From assembly GCA_029065305.1 (NCBI GenBank), contig JAIEIQ010000088.1, positions 1-6,100 on the forward strand: DNA of 6,100 nucleotides. The letters run 5' to 3'. The notes beneath the pieces were generated by a model. The model saw only the letters and a list, made by a program, of their open reading frames with translations. It ran no database searches and was not told where the DNA came from. The DNA comes from Oscillospiraceae bacterium. Lineage in GTDB: Bacteria > Bacillota > Clostridia > Oscillospirales > Oscillospiraceae. Both the position numbers and the translations under genes were made by a program. Shown here piece after piece: positions 1 to 6,100 of the stretch (position 1 is its first letter; each line of letters opens with the position of its first letter).

Positions 1-1
1 G

Positions 2-688
2 GAGTTTGTGGGGGACGGCCTCGCCAGCGGGGAGGGTGTGGCCGGCGGCGAGGGGGACTTTGACCGTCTTCCCGCCTTTTTCAGCGGCTACGGAGCCTGG
101 CCCCGGCTGACGGCGGACGCGCTGGAGGCGGACTTCCGGGTTGTCAGCCAGAGCGGCTGGGGGGTCCGCTCCGGCTGGGACAATGATCCCCGCCACGCGC
201 TGCCGGCCTGGTACGAAACGGTATGCGGCCCCTCCCTGGGGGATGCCTGCCGCTCCCTGGGGGCGCAGAGCTGCAACGATTTTGCCGCTTGGCGACCGGA
301 TGCGGTGATAGTAAATCTGGGCAGCGTCGACGCCCACGCCATGGCGCAGCCCCCCTGGTTTGGGCCGGACGGAGCGCCCTTCCAGCAGTCCGACGCGCCG
401 GAGGGACTGGCGCGGTTTGAGGAGCGGGCGTCGGCGTTTCTCCGGAAGCTCCGGCGCTGCAACCCTGGGGCTAAGCTGGTATGGGCCTACGGCATGGCGG
501 GAGATCAGTTGAAGCCCCAGCTGGAGCGGGCCGTGGAGCGCTTCCGGAAGGAGACTGGGGAGAGGGCGTGGTACCTCCCTCTCCCGCCGGCTTCCACAGG
601 GGATACGCGCTTCCAAAATTACCCGGCCCCCGCCTGCCACAAAGCGGCGGCAGAGGCGGCGGTCGGGTTTTTGAGAACGATTTTGTAA
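2..688 (+). CDS. SGNH/GDSL-type hydrolase family protein, 5' truncated by window edge, probable pseudoenzyme
   Basis: The frame is open from the left edge to TAA at 686-688, and the first codons (EFVGDG...) look like the beta-strand leading into SGNH block I, so the real start lies outside the window. Family features are present in order: block I region GDGLASGEG (nt 11-37), block II SGWG around nt 152-163 followed by GWDNDPRHALP, block III region NLGSVDA (nt 314-334), and a C-terminal PAPACHKAAAE segment (nt 623-655). This resembles SGNH acyl-hydrolases of gut Clostridia, which usually remove ester groups from carbohydrates or lipids. However, the expected nucleophile Ser of GDS is Gly (GGC, 17-19), the block III Asn of GxND is Val (GTC, 326-328), and the catalytic His before Pro is Tyr (TAC, 620-622). 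The later His at 638-640 is retained. The frame has no stop or visible frameshift, so it may be a folded but inactive protein. No substrate can be named. It is convergent with the B12 operon and probably functionally unrelated to it. Confidence 0.8.
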   Translation, partial: EFVGDGLASGEGVAGGEGDFDRLPAFFSGYGAWPRLTADALEADFRVVSQSGWGVRSGWDNDPRHALPAWYETVCGPSLGDACRSLGAQSCNDFAAWRPDAVIVNLGSVDAHAMAQPPWFGPDGAPFQQSDAPEGLARFEERASAFLRKLRRCNPGAKLVWAYGMAGDQLKPQLERAVERFRKETGERAWYLPLPPASTGDTRFQNYPAPACHKAAAEAAVGFLRTIL

Positions 689-696
689 GATGGAGC

Positions 697-1671
697 TCAA
701 GCCATCAGCAGGCGCACAGCAGCTATCAGCACCAGGGCAAGAAGCGCCGTCCCGTACATCAGGCGGCAGGCCCGGGGAATATCCCGGTGCTCGATGGGCC
801 GGAGCGGGTCGCCGATGAAGGGCTTTTTGTGGAGCTGTCCGTGGTAGCTGGCGTCCCCCGCCAGGCGCAGGCCCAGCAGTCCGGCGCAAACCGACTCCGT
901 CTGGGCGGAATTGGGGCTGGCGTGGCTGTACCGGTCCCGGCGGAAAATCCGCCAGCCGTTTTTGACATCCATCCCCAGCAGCGCCCCCGCCGCCAGCATC
1001 AGCAGGGCGGAGATCCGGGCTGGAATGAAGTTGAACAAATCGTCCAGCTTTGCCGGAACCAGTCCGATGTGCCGGTAGGGCTCCTCCACATAGCCCAGCA
1101 TGGAGTCCATGGTGTTCACCGCCTTATAGAGAAACCCCAGCGGCGCGCCTCCCAGCGCCAGATAGAACAGCGGCGCAATCACGCCGTCCGAGGTGTTTTC
1201 CGCCACGGTCTCCACCGCCGCCCGGGTGACGGCCGCGCCGTCCAGCTCCGCCGTATCCCGGCCCACAATCATGGACACCGCGCGGCGGGACGCGTGGATA
1301 TCCCCAGACTCCAGTGCGGTATAAACCCGCATACTCTCCGTTTTCAGGGATTTTGCGGCCAAAATCAGCCAGCACATCCCGCTCTCCACGGCCAGCCGCA
1401 GCCAGGGGTTCACCTGCGCGCACAGCCGCAGCATCAGCCAGGGCGCCGCTGTGGAGGCGGCGGCTGTCAGCAGCCAGAGCAGGCCTCCGGCCAGCCGCTC
1501 CCCGCTTTTTGTGGCGGGAAGCACCCGGCGCAGAACCCGCTCCAGGGCGGAAATCAGCTTTCCAATCAGGACCACCGGATGGGGGATCCAGCGGGGATCG
1601 CCCCACAGCAGGTCCATTCCAAATCCGGCCAGAATAGCGCAGAGGCCGGAATGATTGATAAAAAAATCCAT
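697..1671 (-). CDS. cbiB: Adenosylcobinamide-phosphate synthase CbiB (CobD family)
   Basis: This 324-residue integral membrane protein joins (R)-1-aminopropan-2-ol or its phosphate to the propionate side chain of adenosylcobyric acid, late in cobalamin assembly. Visible family motifs are D20 with GDP 24-26, HPV 31-33, IVGRDT 135-140, ETVAENTSDGVIAPLFY 154-170, KAVNTMDSMLGY 183-194, LDD 209-211, IPAR 216-219 and SPNSAQ 252-257. Hydrophobic stretches near residues 8-22, 61-83, 93-107, 219-233 and 304-323 fit membrane segments. Length is normal for the family. The ATG at 1671-1669 sits one base after the stop of the upstream fusion gene (TAA-A-ATG). The nearest purine-rich site, GGAGGG at 1687-1692, is 15 nt from the ATG, further than usual, so translation is probably coupled to the upstream gene. 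It is the last gene of the operon, ending in TGA 8 bp from the convergent hydrolase gene. Confidence 0.97.
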   Translation of the reverse strand: MDFFINHSGLCAILAGFGMDLLWGDPRWIPHPVVLIGKLISALERVLRRVLPATKSGERLAGGLLWLLTAAASTAAPWLMLRLCAQVNPWLRLAVESGMCWLILAAKSLKTESMRVYTALESGDIHASRRAVSMIVGRDTAELDGAAVTRAAVETVAENTSDGVIAPLFYLALGGAPLGFLYKAVNTMDSMLGYVEEPYRHIGLVPAKLDDLFNFIPARISALLMLAAGALLGMDVKNGWRIFRRDRYSHASPNSAQTESVCAGLLGLRLAGDASYHGQLHKKPFIGDPLRPIEHRDIPRACRLMYGTALLALVLIAAVRLLMA

Positions 1672-1672
1672 T

Positions 1673-3658
1673 TTACGATTCGCGCTCCCTCCGGCCGGAT
1701 CCCTGGAAACAGAATAGCCAGACCGGGTTCTGGGCGGTCATCAAATGGTAGGATCCCGCCTCCCGGCTCCGGGCCGCCGACAGGGACACCGCCTCCCAGT
1801 CCTCCCGCGCCTCCGCCTTTGCCCAGGCGGTCAGCTCCGCAGCTGTCTCCAGCGTGACAGCTGCGGCCACAATGCGGGCGGAGGGATTTTTCCTCCGCAC
1901 AAGCTCCAAGATTTCCCGCAGATTTCCGGAGCTGCCGCCCAGAAAGACGCAGTCCGGCGGCGGCAGGGCCTCCAGCGCTGCCGGGGCCGCTCCGCCCACA
2001 ACGGTCAAATTCTCCAGGTAAAACCTCTGCCTGTTCTCCTCCAGGAGCGCCAGGGCGGAGGACTTTTTTTCCACCGCATAGACCCGGCCCAGCCGGGCCT
2101 GGAGCGCCATCTCCACCGATACGGATCCGGTGCCCGCCCCGATATCCCAGCACACCGCGTCCTCCGTCAGCGCCAGCTTGGAGAGGGCAACACTGCGGAC
2201 CTCGCTCTTGGTCATGGGCACCCCCTCCTCCCGGAGGAAGGCGCTGTCCGGCAGGCCGTGGGTCACCACCCGTTTTCCAGCCCTCTCGTTCTCAACAAGG
2301 ACCGCGCTGAGGGGTGAAAACCACCGCTCCGCCAACGCCGAGGCCGTATCTGTTGTGACCGATTCATCCTGGTATCCCAGGCGCTCCCCTACGGACACCC
2401 GCACCTCTCCCAGCCCGGCCTCTGCCAGACGGCGGCAGAGCTTTCCCACGCCGTTCTCTCCGCCAACCAAAGCGAAAACCCGGCGGTGGGAGCGGACATC
2501 GGCAGCAATATCCCGCTCCCGCCCATGGAGGCTGACGGGGACAACGTCCTCGTAGGAGACGCCCAGCCGGGCACAGAGACAGACCAGGGAACTAAGGCCC
2601 GGCACCACTTCCACATCGCAGTCTGTCAGAAGCGGCAGAAGCTTTTTCGCTCCGCTGAAAAATCCCGCGTCCCCGCTCACTGCCACAGCGATCCGGCGGC
2701 AGAAGCGGTTCTCCCGGACAGCGGCGGCAACGTCCTCCGCCGCGACGGCCTCCACCAGCCGCTGGCCCGGACGGCCTGCCGCCTCCAGCATTCTGGCCGC
2801 ACCGATGACGCACCGGGCCTCCCCCAGCACGCGGAGGGCATCCAGCGTTATGCCGCCCCGTCCGCCGGGGCCGATGCCGGTTACCCACACCTTCGGACGA
2901 ACGGAAAATCCATATTTTTCGCAGAGCAGCGCCATCGTCTCCGGCAGGTCCAGTCCCTCCCGCTGGGGCGGACGGCCTATCACCACCGGGATCACCCCCG
3001 CCTCCCGGCAGGCCTCCAGCTTTTCCTGAAATCCTCCCGCCGCGCCGGTGTCCTTCGTCACCAAAAACCGGGCGTCCACCGCCCGCAGCATGGCTGTGTC
3101 CATCTCCTTGGAAAACGGGCCCTGCATAGCCAGGATATGGCTGGGCGGCAGGCCCGCCGCCTGACAGAGGCGCAGGGAGTCCTCCATGGGCAGCACCCGG
3201 GCGTAAACCCGCTGTGTAAAGCCCGGAAGTCCGGCATATTTCTCCAGTTCCTTGCTGCCGGTGGTCAGCAGGATATTCCCCTCCTGCCGGGACAGATGCT
3301 CCACCGCCGCCGGGATGTCGGGCAGGTACAGCGCATCCCCATCCATGCTCCCCCGCAGCAGCCGCAGATAGGCCGTCCCGGTTTTATCGCAGGCCCCGGC
3401 AATTTCCTCCGTAACCATGCGGGCATAGGGGTGAGTGGCATCCACCACCATAGCAAATTTCTCCAGTTTCAGGAGGCCGGCAATCTCTTCCCCCGACAGC
3501 CGCCGGGCGGAGACGGTCAGGTTTTCCGCACCCTCCGGCAGCAGGGTCCGTCCGTATTCCGTGGCTACGCAGGCGGTTATAGCCGCGCCCTGCTCCAAGA
3601 GAAATTCCACCAGCTCCCGCCCCTCGGCAGTACCGGCAAAAACGCAAAATTTATCCAT
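1673..3658 (-). CDS. cobK-cbiET: Trifunctional precorrin-6A reductase / CbiE / CbiT fusion protein
   Basis: A 661-residue, three-domain cytoplasmic enzyme. Residues 1-252 are CobK/CbiJ, the NAD(P)H-dependent (cobalt-)precorrin-6A reductase: FAGTAEG 7-13, DATHPYA 73-79, LLTTGSK 130-136, QGPFS 179-183, TKDTGAAGG 201-209. Residues about 256-470 are CbiE, the C5-methyltransferase: VTGIGPGG 259-266, SGDAGFFS 328-335, VPGLSS 352-357, HGR 378-380, GERLGYQDE 424-432. Residues about 475-650 are CbiT, the C15-methyltransferase/C12-decarboxylase: GVPMTKSEVR from 479, the SAM loop DIGAGTGSVSVE 505-516, VFLGGSSGNL 571-580. In the cobalt-early pathway these are consecutive steps: Co-precorrin-6A to 6B (reductase), to 7 (CbiT), to 8 (CbiE). 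The linker between the first two domains is only a few residues. I chose ATG 3658-3656 because MDKFCVFAGTAEG matches the CobK N-terminus and AGGGG lies 8 nt upstream; an upstream TTG at 3718 would add 20 residues unlike the family. The gene overlaps cbiH by 8 nt. Confidence 0.96.
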   Translation of the reverse strand: MDKFCVFAGTAEGRELVEFLLEQGAAITACVATEYGRTLLPEGAENLTVSARRLSGEEIAGLLKLEKFAMVVDATHPYARMVTEEIAGACDKTGTAYLRLLRGSMDGDALYLPDIPAAVEHLSRQEGNILLTTGSKELEKYAGLPGFTQRVYARVLPMEDSLRLCQAAGLPPSHILAMQGPFSKEMDTAMLRAVDARFLVTKDTGAAGGFQEKLEACREAGVIPVVIGRPPQREGLDLPETMALLCEKYGFSVRPKVWVTGIGPGGRGGITLDALRVLGEARCVIGAARMLEAAGRPGQRLVEAVAAEDVAAAVRENRFCRRIAVAVSGDAGFFSGAKKLLPLLTDCDVEVVPGLSSLVCLCARLGVSYEDVVPVSLHGRERDIAADVRSHRRVFALVGGENGVGKLCRRLAEAGLGEVRVSVGERLGYQDESVTTDTASALAERWFSPLSAVLVENERAGKRVVTHGLPDSAFLREEGVPMTKSEVRSVALSKLALTEDAVCWDIGAGTGSVSVEMALQARLGRVYAVEKKSSALALLEENRQRFYLENLTVVGGAAPAALEALPPPDCVFLGGSSGNLREILELVRRKNPSARIVAAAVTLETAAELTAWAKAEAREDWEAVSLSAARSREAGSYHLMTAQNPVWLFCFQGSGRRERES

Positions 3659-4382
3659 GTCTATATCCCCTGGGTGTGACCAGCCGCCCGGCGACAATCC
3701 GGGTCTGCGCGTTGCCAATAAAGACCGTACAGAACATATCCGCCGGATAGTTCAGGAGCTGTTCCAACGTCAGCAGTTCCCCGCTTTCCCCCGTCCGGCC
3801 AATATTTCTGGCTACACCGCAGGGCCGGTCCGCCGGTAAATGCCGCAGCAAAATGCTGCAAGCCTTGCACAAATAGTCCGGCCTGCCCCGGCTGGCAGGG
3901 TTGTAGAGAACGATGGAAAGGTCCGCCGCAGCGGCAGCTTCCAGACGCTTTTCGATGGTTTCCCAGGCAGTCAGGCGGTCACTGAGGCTGATAACGGCAA
4001 AGTCGTGAGTCAGCGGCGCGCCTAAAATTGCTCCGCCAGAGCAGGCGGCGGTGAGGCCCGGAATGACCGAAATCTCCGGTTCCGCCTCCTCACCGCGCAG
4101 TTCGTAAAGCAGACCCGCCATGCCGTAGATACCGCTGTCCCCGGAGCAGACCATAGCAACTTCTTTTCCCGCCCGCGCGGCATCCAGAGCCATTTGACAC
4201 CTCTCCGTCTCCCGAGTCATGGGGGTGGTCAAAAACTCCTTGTCCGGATACCGGTCACGAACCAGATCTACATAAACGTGATAGCCGACAATCACCTCAC
4301 AGGTAGTCAGCACCCGGTCCGCACGGATCGTCATATCCTCATAACCGCCTGGGCCGATGCCCACTACAGACAGCTTACCCAT
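3651..4382 (-). CDS. cbiH: Cobalt-precorrin-3 C17-methyltransferase CbiH (CobJ family)
   Basis: This 243-residue SAM-dependent tetrapyrrole methylase methylates C17 and drives ring contraction of cobalt-factor III/precorrin-3 to give the delta-lactone Co-precorrin-4. Family motifs in order: VGIGPGG 7-13, MTIRADRVL 17-25, IVGYHVYVDL 31-40, CSGDSGIYGMAGLL 79-92, VIPGLTAACSGGAILGAPLTHDF about 106-128, ISLSDRLTAWETIEKRL 131-147, LYNPASRGR 159-167, and DMFCTVFIGNAQT 215-227. It has single-domain length; there is no C-terminal extension of the kind that carries an Fe-S cluster in some long CbiH forms, and no fusion to CbiG. A TTG at 4385 is also in frame, but the ATG at 4382-4380 is preferred: GGGAGG lies 9 nt upstream and MGKLSVVGIGPG is the normal N-terminus. 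It overlaps cbiG upstream and cobK downstream by 8 nt each, implying coupled translation. Confidence 0.97.
   Translation of the reverse strand: MGKLSVVGIGPGGYEDMTIRADRVLTTCEVIVGYHVYVDLVRDRYPDKEFLTTPMTRETERCQMALDAARAGKEVAMVCSGDSGIYGMAGLLYELRGEEAEPEISVIPGLTAACSGGAILGAPLTHDFAVISLSDRLTAWETIEKRLEAAAAADLSIVLYNPASRGRPDYLCKACSILLRHLPADRPCGVARNIGRTGESGELLTLEQLLNYPADMFCTVFIGNAQTRIVAGRLVTPRGYRHG
3667..3671 (-). promoter_or_regulatory. Ribosome binding site of the cobK-cbiET fusion
   Basis: The minus strand reads AGGGG followed by an 8-nt spacer (ATATAGAC) and ATG at 3658-3656. The site lies inside the cbiH coding sequence. It fixes the start at this ATG rather than at the in-frame TTG at 3718. Confidence 0.75.
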
Positions 4383-5394
4383 CAAAACAAACCTCCCAAC
4401 TTTCGACAGCTAAAGCAACCGTTACACCGTCTTTTGCAATCTTTTTTACCAATAATCGCTCCGCTCCTAGCAGTGCCGCCCGCTCACATACATTGTCTAC
4501 ACCGGTGGTCTTTTGAACAAACCTTGAGGGAGTAAACTCCCCCTCCACATCTGAAAGCTCCTTCGCGGAGTAAAAGGAAACCGGCCATTTTCGCTGCCGG
4601 CAGAACTCTAAAAGTCCAGGTTCATCCTGTTTCAAATCGATAGAAGCAACCACTTTGACCGCCTCCGGCAGAGCTCCAGCTTCTTCCAAAACCCGCTCCA
4701 CAAGAGACGCAATGGCTTCCACATTTGTTCCCCGGCGGCACCCGATTCCCAAGTGCAGGACCGGTGGTGCCAGAAGAAGCGTTTTGCGAAATGGGGACTG
4801 ATTTTTCCAGGAAATGCAAATCCCAACATCTCCCATCCCTCCCATCTCAACTCCCGCCGGCAGATCTCCAGCAATAGGGAAGTCCGTGCAAAGCGGCACA
4901 GAGTCCTCCAAAACAGCGGCGGAAACAGCTTTTGCGGCCTCCTTGCTGACAATATGCAGCCCCCGCTTCACAGCCCAGGCGTCTACAGCGAATCGTCCAC
5001 TCACATCCGTGGCGGTTGTCACCACTGGCACAGATCCCAGCGCCGCCGCCAAACGTTCCGCCAAATTGTTGGCTCCGCCGATGTGCCCTGAAAGCAGAGA
5101 TATGACGAATTTCTCTAGTTCATCCACCACCACTACCGCCGGGTCAGTCCGCTTGTCCCGAAGGTGCGGAGCGACAGCCCGCACCGCAATGCCGCAGGCA
5201 CCTACAAACACCAAAGCATCTGCCCAAGCAAAAACGGGCCCCGTAAAGTCCGTCAAAGGCGGAGCAATCGGCGCGAAGCCCTTCGTGCAATATTTTTCCA
5301 TGGTGTAACACCGGCACTCCCCGCCCAGCACATCCCGAATCCGTCCGGCGGCGGTGCATCCCCGGCGGCTGAACGCGAAAATAGCAGTCCTCAT
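4375..5394 (-). CDS. cbiG: Cobalt-precorrin-5A hydrolase CbiG
   Basis: This 339-residue protein opens the delta-lactone of Co-precorrin-5A and releases the C20 carbon with its methyl group as acetaldehyde, giving Co-precorrin-5B. It is diagnostic of the cobalt-early route. The N-terminal domain (about 1-130) carries GACGIAVRAVAPHLRDK 65-81, DPAVVVVDE 84-92, the strongly conserved LLSGHIGGANNLA 100-112 and TTATD 126-130. The middle part (about 131-208) is less conserved, as usual. The C-terminal domain (about 212-335) has LGIGCRRGT 215-223, ASIDLKQDEPGL 250-261, PSRFVQKTTGVDNVCERAAL from 289, and DGVTVALA 322-329. The start ATG at 5394-5392 overlaps the cbiF stop as ATGA, so translation is probably coupled; only a short GGAG very close to the ATG is seen. 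Base composition falls toward its 3' end: positions 4381-4440 have 25 G+C in 60, much lower than in the downstream fusion gene. Confidence 0.97.
   Translation of the reverse strand: MRTAIFAFSRRGCTAAGRIRDVLGGECRCYTMEKYCTKGFAPIAPPLTDFTGPVFAWADALVFVGACGIAVRAVAPHLRDKRTDPAVVVVDELEKFVISLLSGHIGGANNLAERLAAALGSVPVVTTATDVSGRFAVDAWAVKRGLHIVSKEAAKAVSAAVLEDSVPLCTDFPIAGDLPAGVEMGGMGDVGICISWKNQSPFRKTLLLAPPVLHLGIGCRRGTNVEAIASLVERVLEEAGALPEAVKVVASIDLKQDEPGLLEFCRQRKWPVSFYSAKELSDVEGEFTPSRFVQKTTGVDNVCERAALLGAERLLVKKIAKDGVTVALAVESWEVCFDG
4392..4397 (-). promoter_or_regulatory. Ribosome binding site of cbiH
   Basis: The minus strand reads GGGAGG, then a 9-nt spacer (TTTGTTTTG) and ATG at 4382-4380. It lies within the last codons of cbiG. 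The spacing to ATG is normal; the TTG inside the spacer, at 4385-4383, is the less likely start. Confidence 0.75.
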
Positions 5395-6100
5395 TGCTCC
5401 GCCGCCCGGAATTCCGTGGCAAAGCCCGGATCGTAGAGCTTAGACCGGAGATAACGCTCCCCCATACAGTCCCCCACAATAATAAGAGCGGTCTTCGTCA
5501 AGCTGTTCTCTTTGACTGTTTTATCCAGGGTTCCGACTGTACAGCGGAAGATTTTTTCGTCAGGCCAGGTGGCCTTGTAGACCACGGCGGCAGGCGTCTC
5601 ACTGGCGTAACCGCCCTCCAGCAGCTCCCACTGGAGCTTTTCCGTCAGACCAGTGCTCAAAAATAGAACCATCGTGGCCCCATGGCCAGCCAGCGCGGCG
5701 ATGGACTCCCTCTCCGGAACCGCCGTCCGTCCAGCGGCGCGGGTGATGATAACAGTCTGGCTCACATCCGGCAGGGTGTACTCCGTCCGCAGGGACGCTG
5801 CCGCTCCGCAGAAGGAGCTGACGCCGGGGCAAACATCGTATTCGACGCCCAATTTCTCCAGTTCATCGAACTGTTCCCGAACCGCGCCATAGATGCTGGC
5901 ATCCCCGGTGTGGAGTCGGACGGTGGTTTTTCCGGCAGCTTCCGCCCCTTTCACCACCGCCAGCACCTGCTCCAACGTCATCTCCGCGCTGTTGTGGATC
6001 TCACACCCCTCTTTCGTGTACCGAAGCAGCTCCGGATTGACCAGGCTCCCGGCATAGATAACCACATCCGCCTCCCCCAGCAGCCTAGCCCCCCGGACCG
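5391..6100 (-). CDS. cbiF: Cobalt-precorrin-4 C11-methyltransferase CbiF (CobM family), N-terminus beyond the window
   Basis: CbiF uses SAM to methylate C11 of Co-precorrin-4, giving Co-precorrin-5A. The frame runs open to the right edge: the last codons encode VRGARLLGEADVV leading into IYAGSLVNPELL, an uninterrupted match to the CbiF pattern. The GTG at 6065-6063 is therefore internal, and roughly 20 N-terminal residues, including the glycine-rich SAM loop, lie outside. About 235 residues are visible; full CbiF is about 250. Further motifs: NSAEMTLEQV (nt about 5993-5964), LHTGDASIYGA (about 5912-5880), CPGVSSFCGAAASL (about 5831-5790), TLPDVSQTVIITRAAGRTAVPE (about 5774-5709), VVYKATWPDEKI (about 5582-5550) and KTALIIVGD (about 5495-5469). 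The stop TGA overlaps the cbiG start as ATGA. Whether further cbi genes lie upstream cannot be seen. Confidence 0.97.
   Translation of the reverse strand, partial: VRGARLLGEADVVIYAGSLVNPELLRYTKEGCEIHNSAEMTLEQVLAVVKGAEAAGKTTVRLHTGDASIYGAVREQFDELEKLGVEYDVCPGVSSFCGAAASLRTEYTLPDVSQTVIITRAAGRTAVPERESIAALAGHGATMVLFLSTGLTEKLQWELLEGGYASETPAAVVYKATWPDEKIFRCTVGTLDKTVKENSLTKTALIIVGDCMGERYLRSKLYDPGFATEFRAAEQ

Noticed and set aside
689..706. Short inverted repeat between the convergent genes as an intrinsic terminator
   Set aside because: The stem is only 5 bp with an 8-nt loop, and neither strand has a T-run after it.
481..1857. A 458-codon open frame on the plus strand opposite cbiB and the end of the fusion gene
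   Set aside because: It lies antisense to well-conserved genes, is rich in Pro, Gly, Arg and Gln with no recognisable domain, and also overlaps the end of the hydrolase gene. High GC makes such shadow frames common.
2486..3679. A 397-codon open frame on the plus strand opposite the cobK and cbiE domains
   Set aside because: The product is His/Arg/Gln/Pro-rich with no known motif and lies wholly antisense to a strongly conserved protein; best explained by codon bias on the other strand.
3659..3718. A 20-residue N-terminal extension of the fusion protein from a TTG start
   Set aside because: The extension does not resemble the CobK N-terminus and lies inside cbiH; the ATG at 3658 has a good ribosome binding site and the expected first residues.
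4441..4448. T-rich stretch CTTTTTTA as a terminator
   Set aside because: It lies inside the cbiG coding sequence, encodes a Lys-Lys pair on the minus strand, and has no GC-rich stem before it.
6063..6065. GTG as the start of cbiF
   Set aside because: Eleven further in-frame codons up to the edge encode VRGARLLGEAD, typical internal CbiF sequence, so the gene continues past the window.

Overview
The window holds a compact, GC-rich block of corrin-ring genes on the minus strand, plus the 3' part of an unrelated plus-strand gene at the left edge. The cobalt-early (anaerobic) cobalamin route is indicated by cbiG and by the CbiF, CbiH and CbiET-type enzymes; no oxygen-dependent cobG, cobN or cobS type gene is seen. 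High GC, an anaerobic B12 operon, and a left-edge protein resembling SGNH hydrolases I recall from gut Clostridia suggest an anaerobic Firmicute of the Oscillospiraceae type (Flavonifractor or Oscillibacter-like). That assignment is inference from composition and remembered similarity, not a search.

Layout, left to right. Positions 2-688 (+): C-terminal ~228 residues of an SGNH/GDSL-type hydrolase whose catalytic positions appear substituted. Positions 697-1671 (-): cbiB. Positions 1673-3658 (-): a three-domain fusion of precorrin-6A reductase (CobK/CbiJ), CbiE and CbiT. Positions 3651-4382 (-): cbiH. Positions 4375-5394 (-): cbiG. Positions 5391-6100 (-): cbiF, cut by the right edge before its N-terminus. 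Transcription order is cbiF, cbiG, cbiH, cobK-cbiET, cbiB.

The minus-strand genes form one operon segment with essentially no intergenic DNA: a 4-nt overlap, two 8-nt overlaps, then a 1-nt gap. They cover C17 methylation and ring contraction (CbiH), C11 methylation (CbiF), opening of the delta-lactone and loss of the C20 fragment (CbiG), then reduction, C15 methylation with decarboxylation, and C5 methylation in one polypeptide (CobK-CbiE-CbiT), and finally aminopropanol attachment at the membrane (CbiB). CbiL, CbiD, CbiC, CbiA and the cobalt chelatase are not here and would be expected upstream (beyond the right edge) or elsewhere, as would any promoter or cobalamin riboswitch. The operon ends 8 bp from the convergent hydrolase gene with no convincing terminator.

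There is no mobile element, CRISPR array, RNA gene or gene-free stretch over 8 bp. I do not see a new multi-gene system. The points most worth checking are the apparently dead SGNH protein and the triple fusion enzyme.
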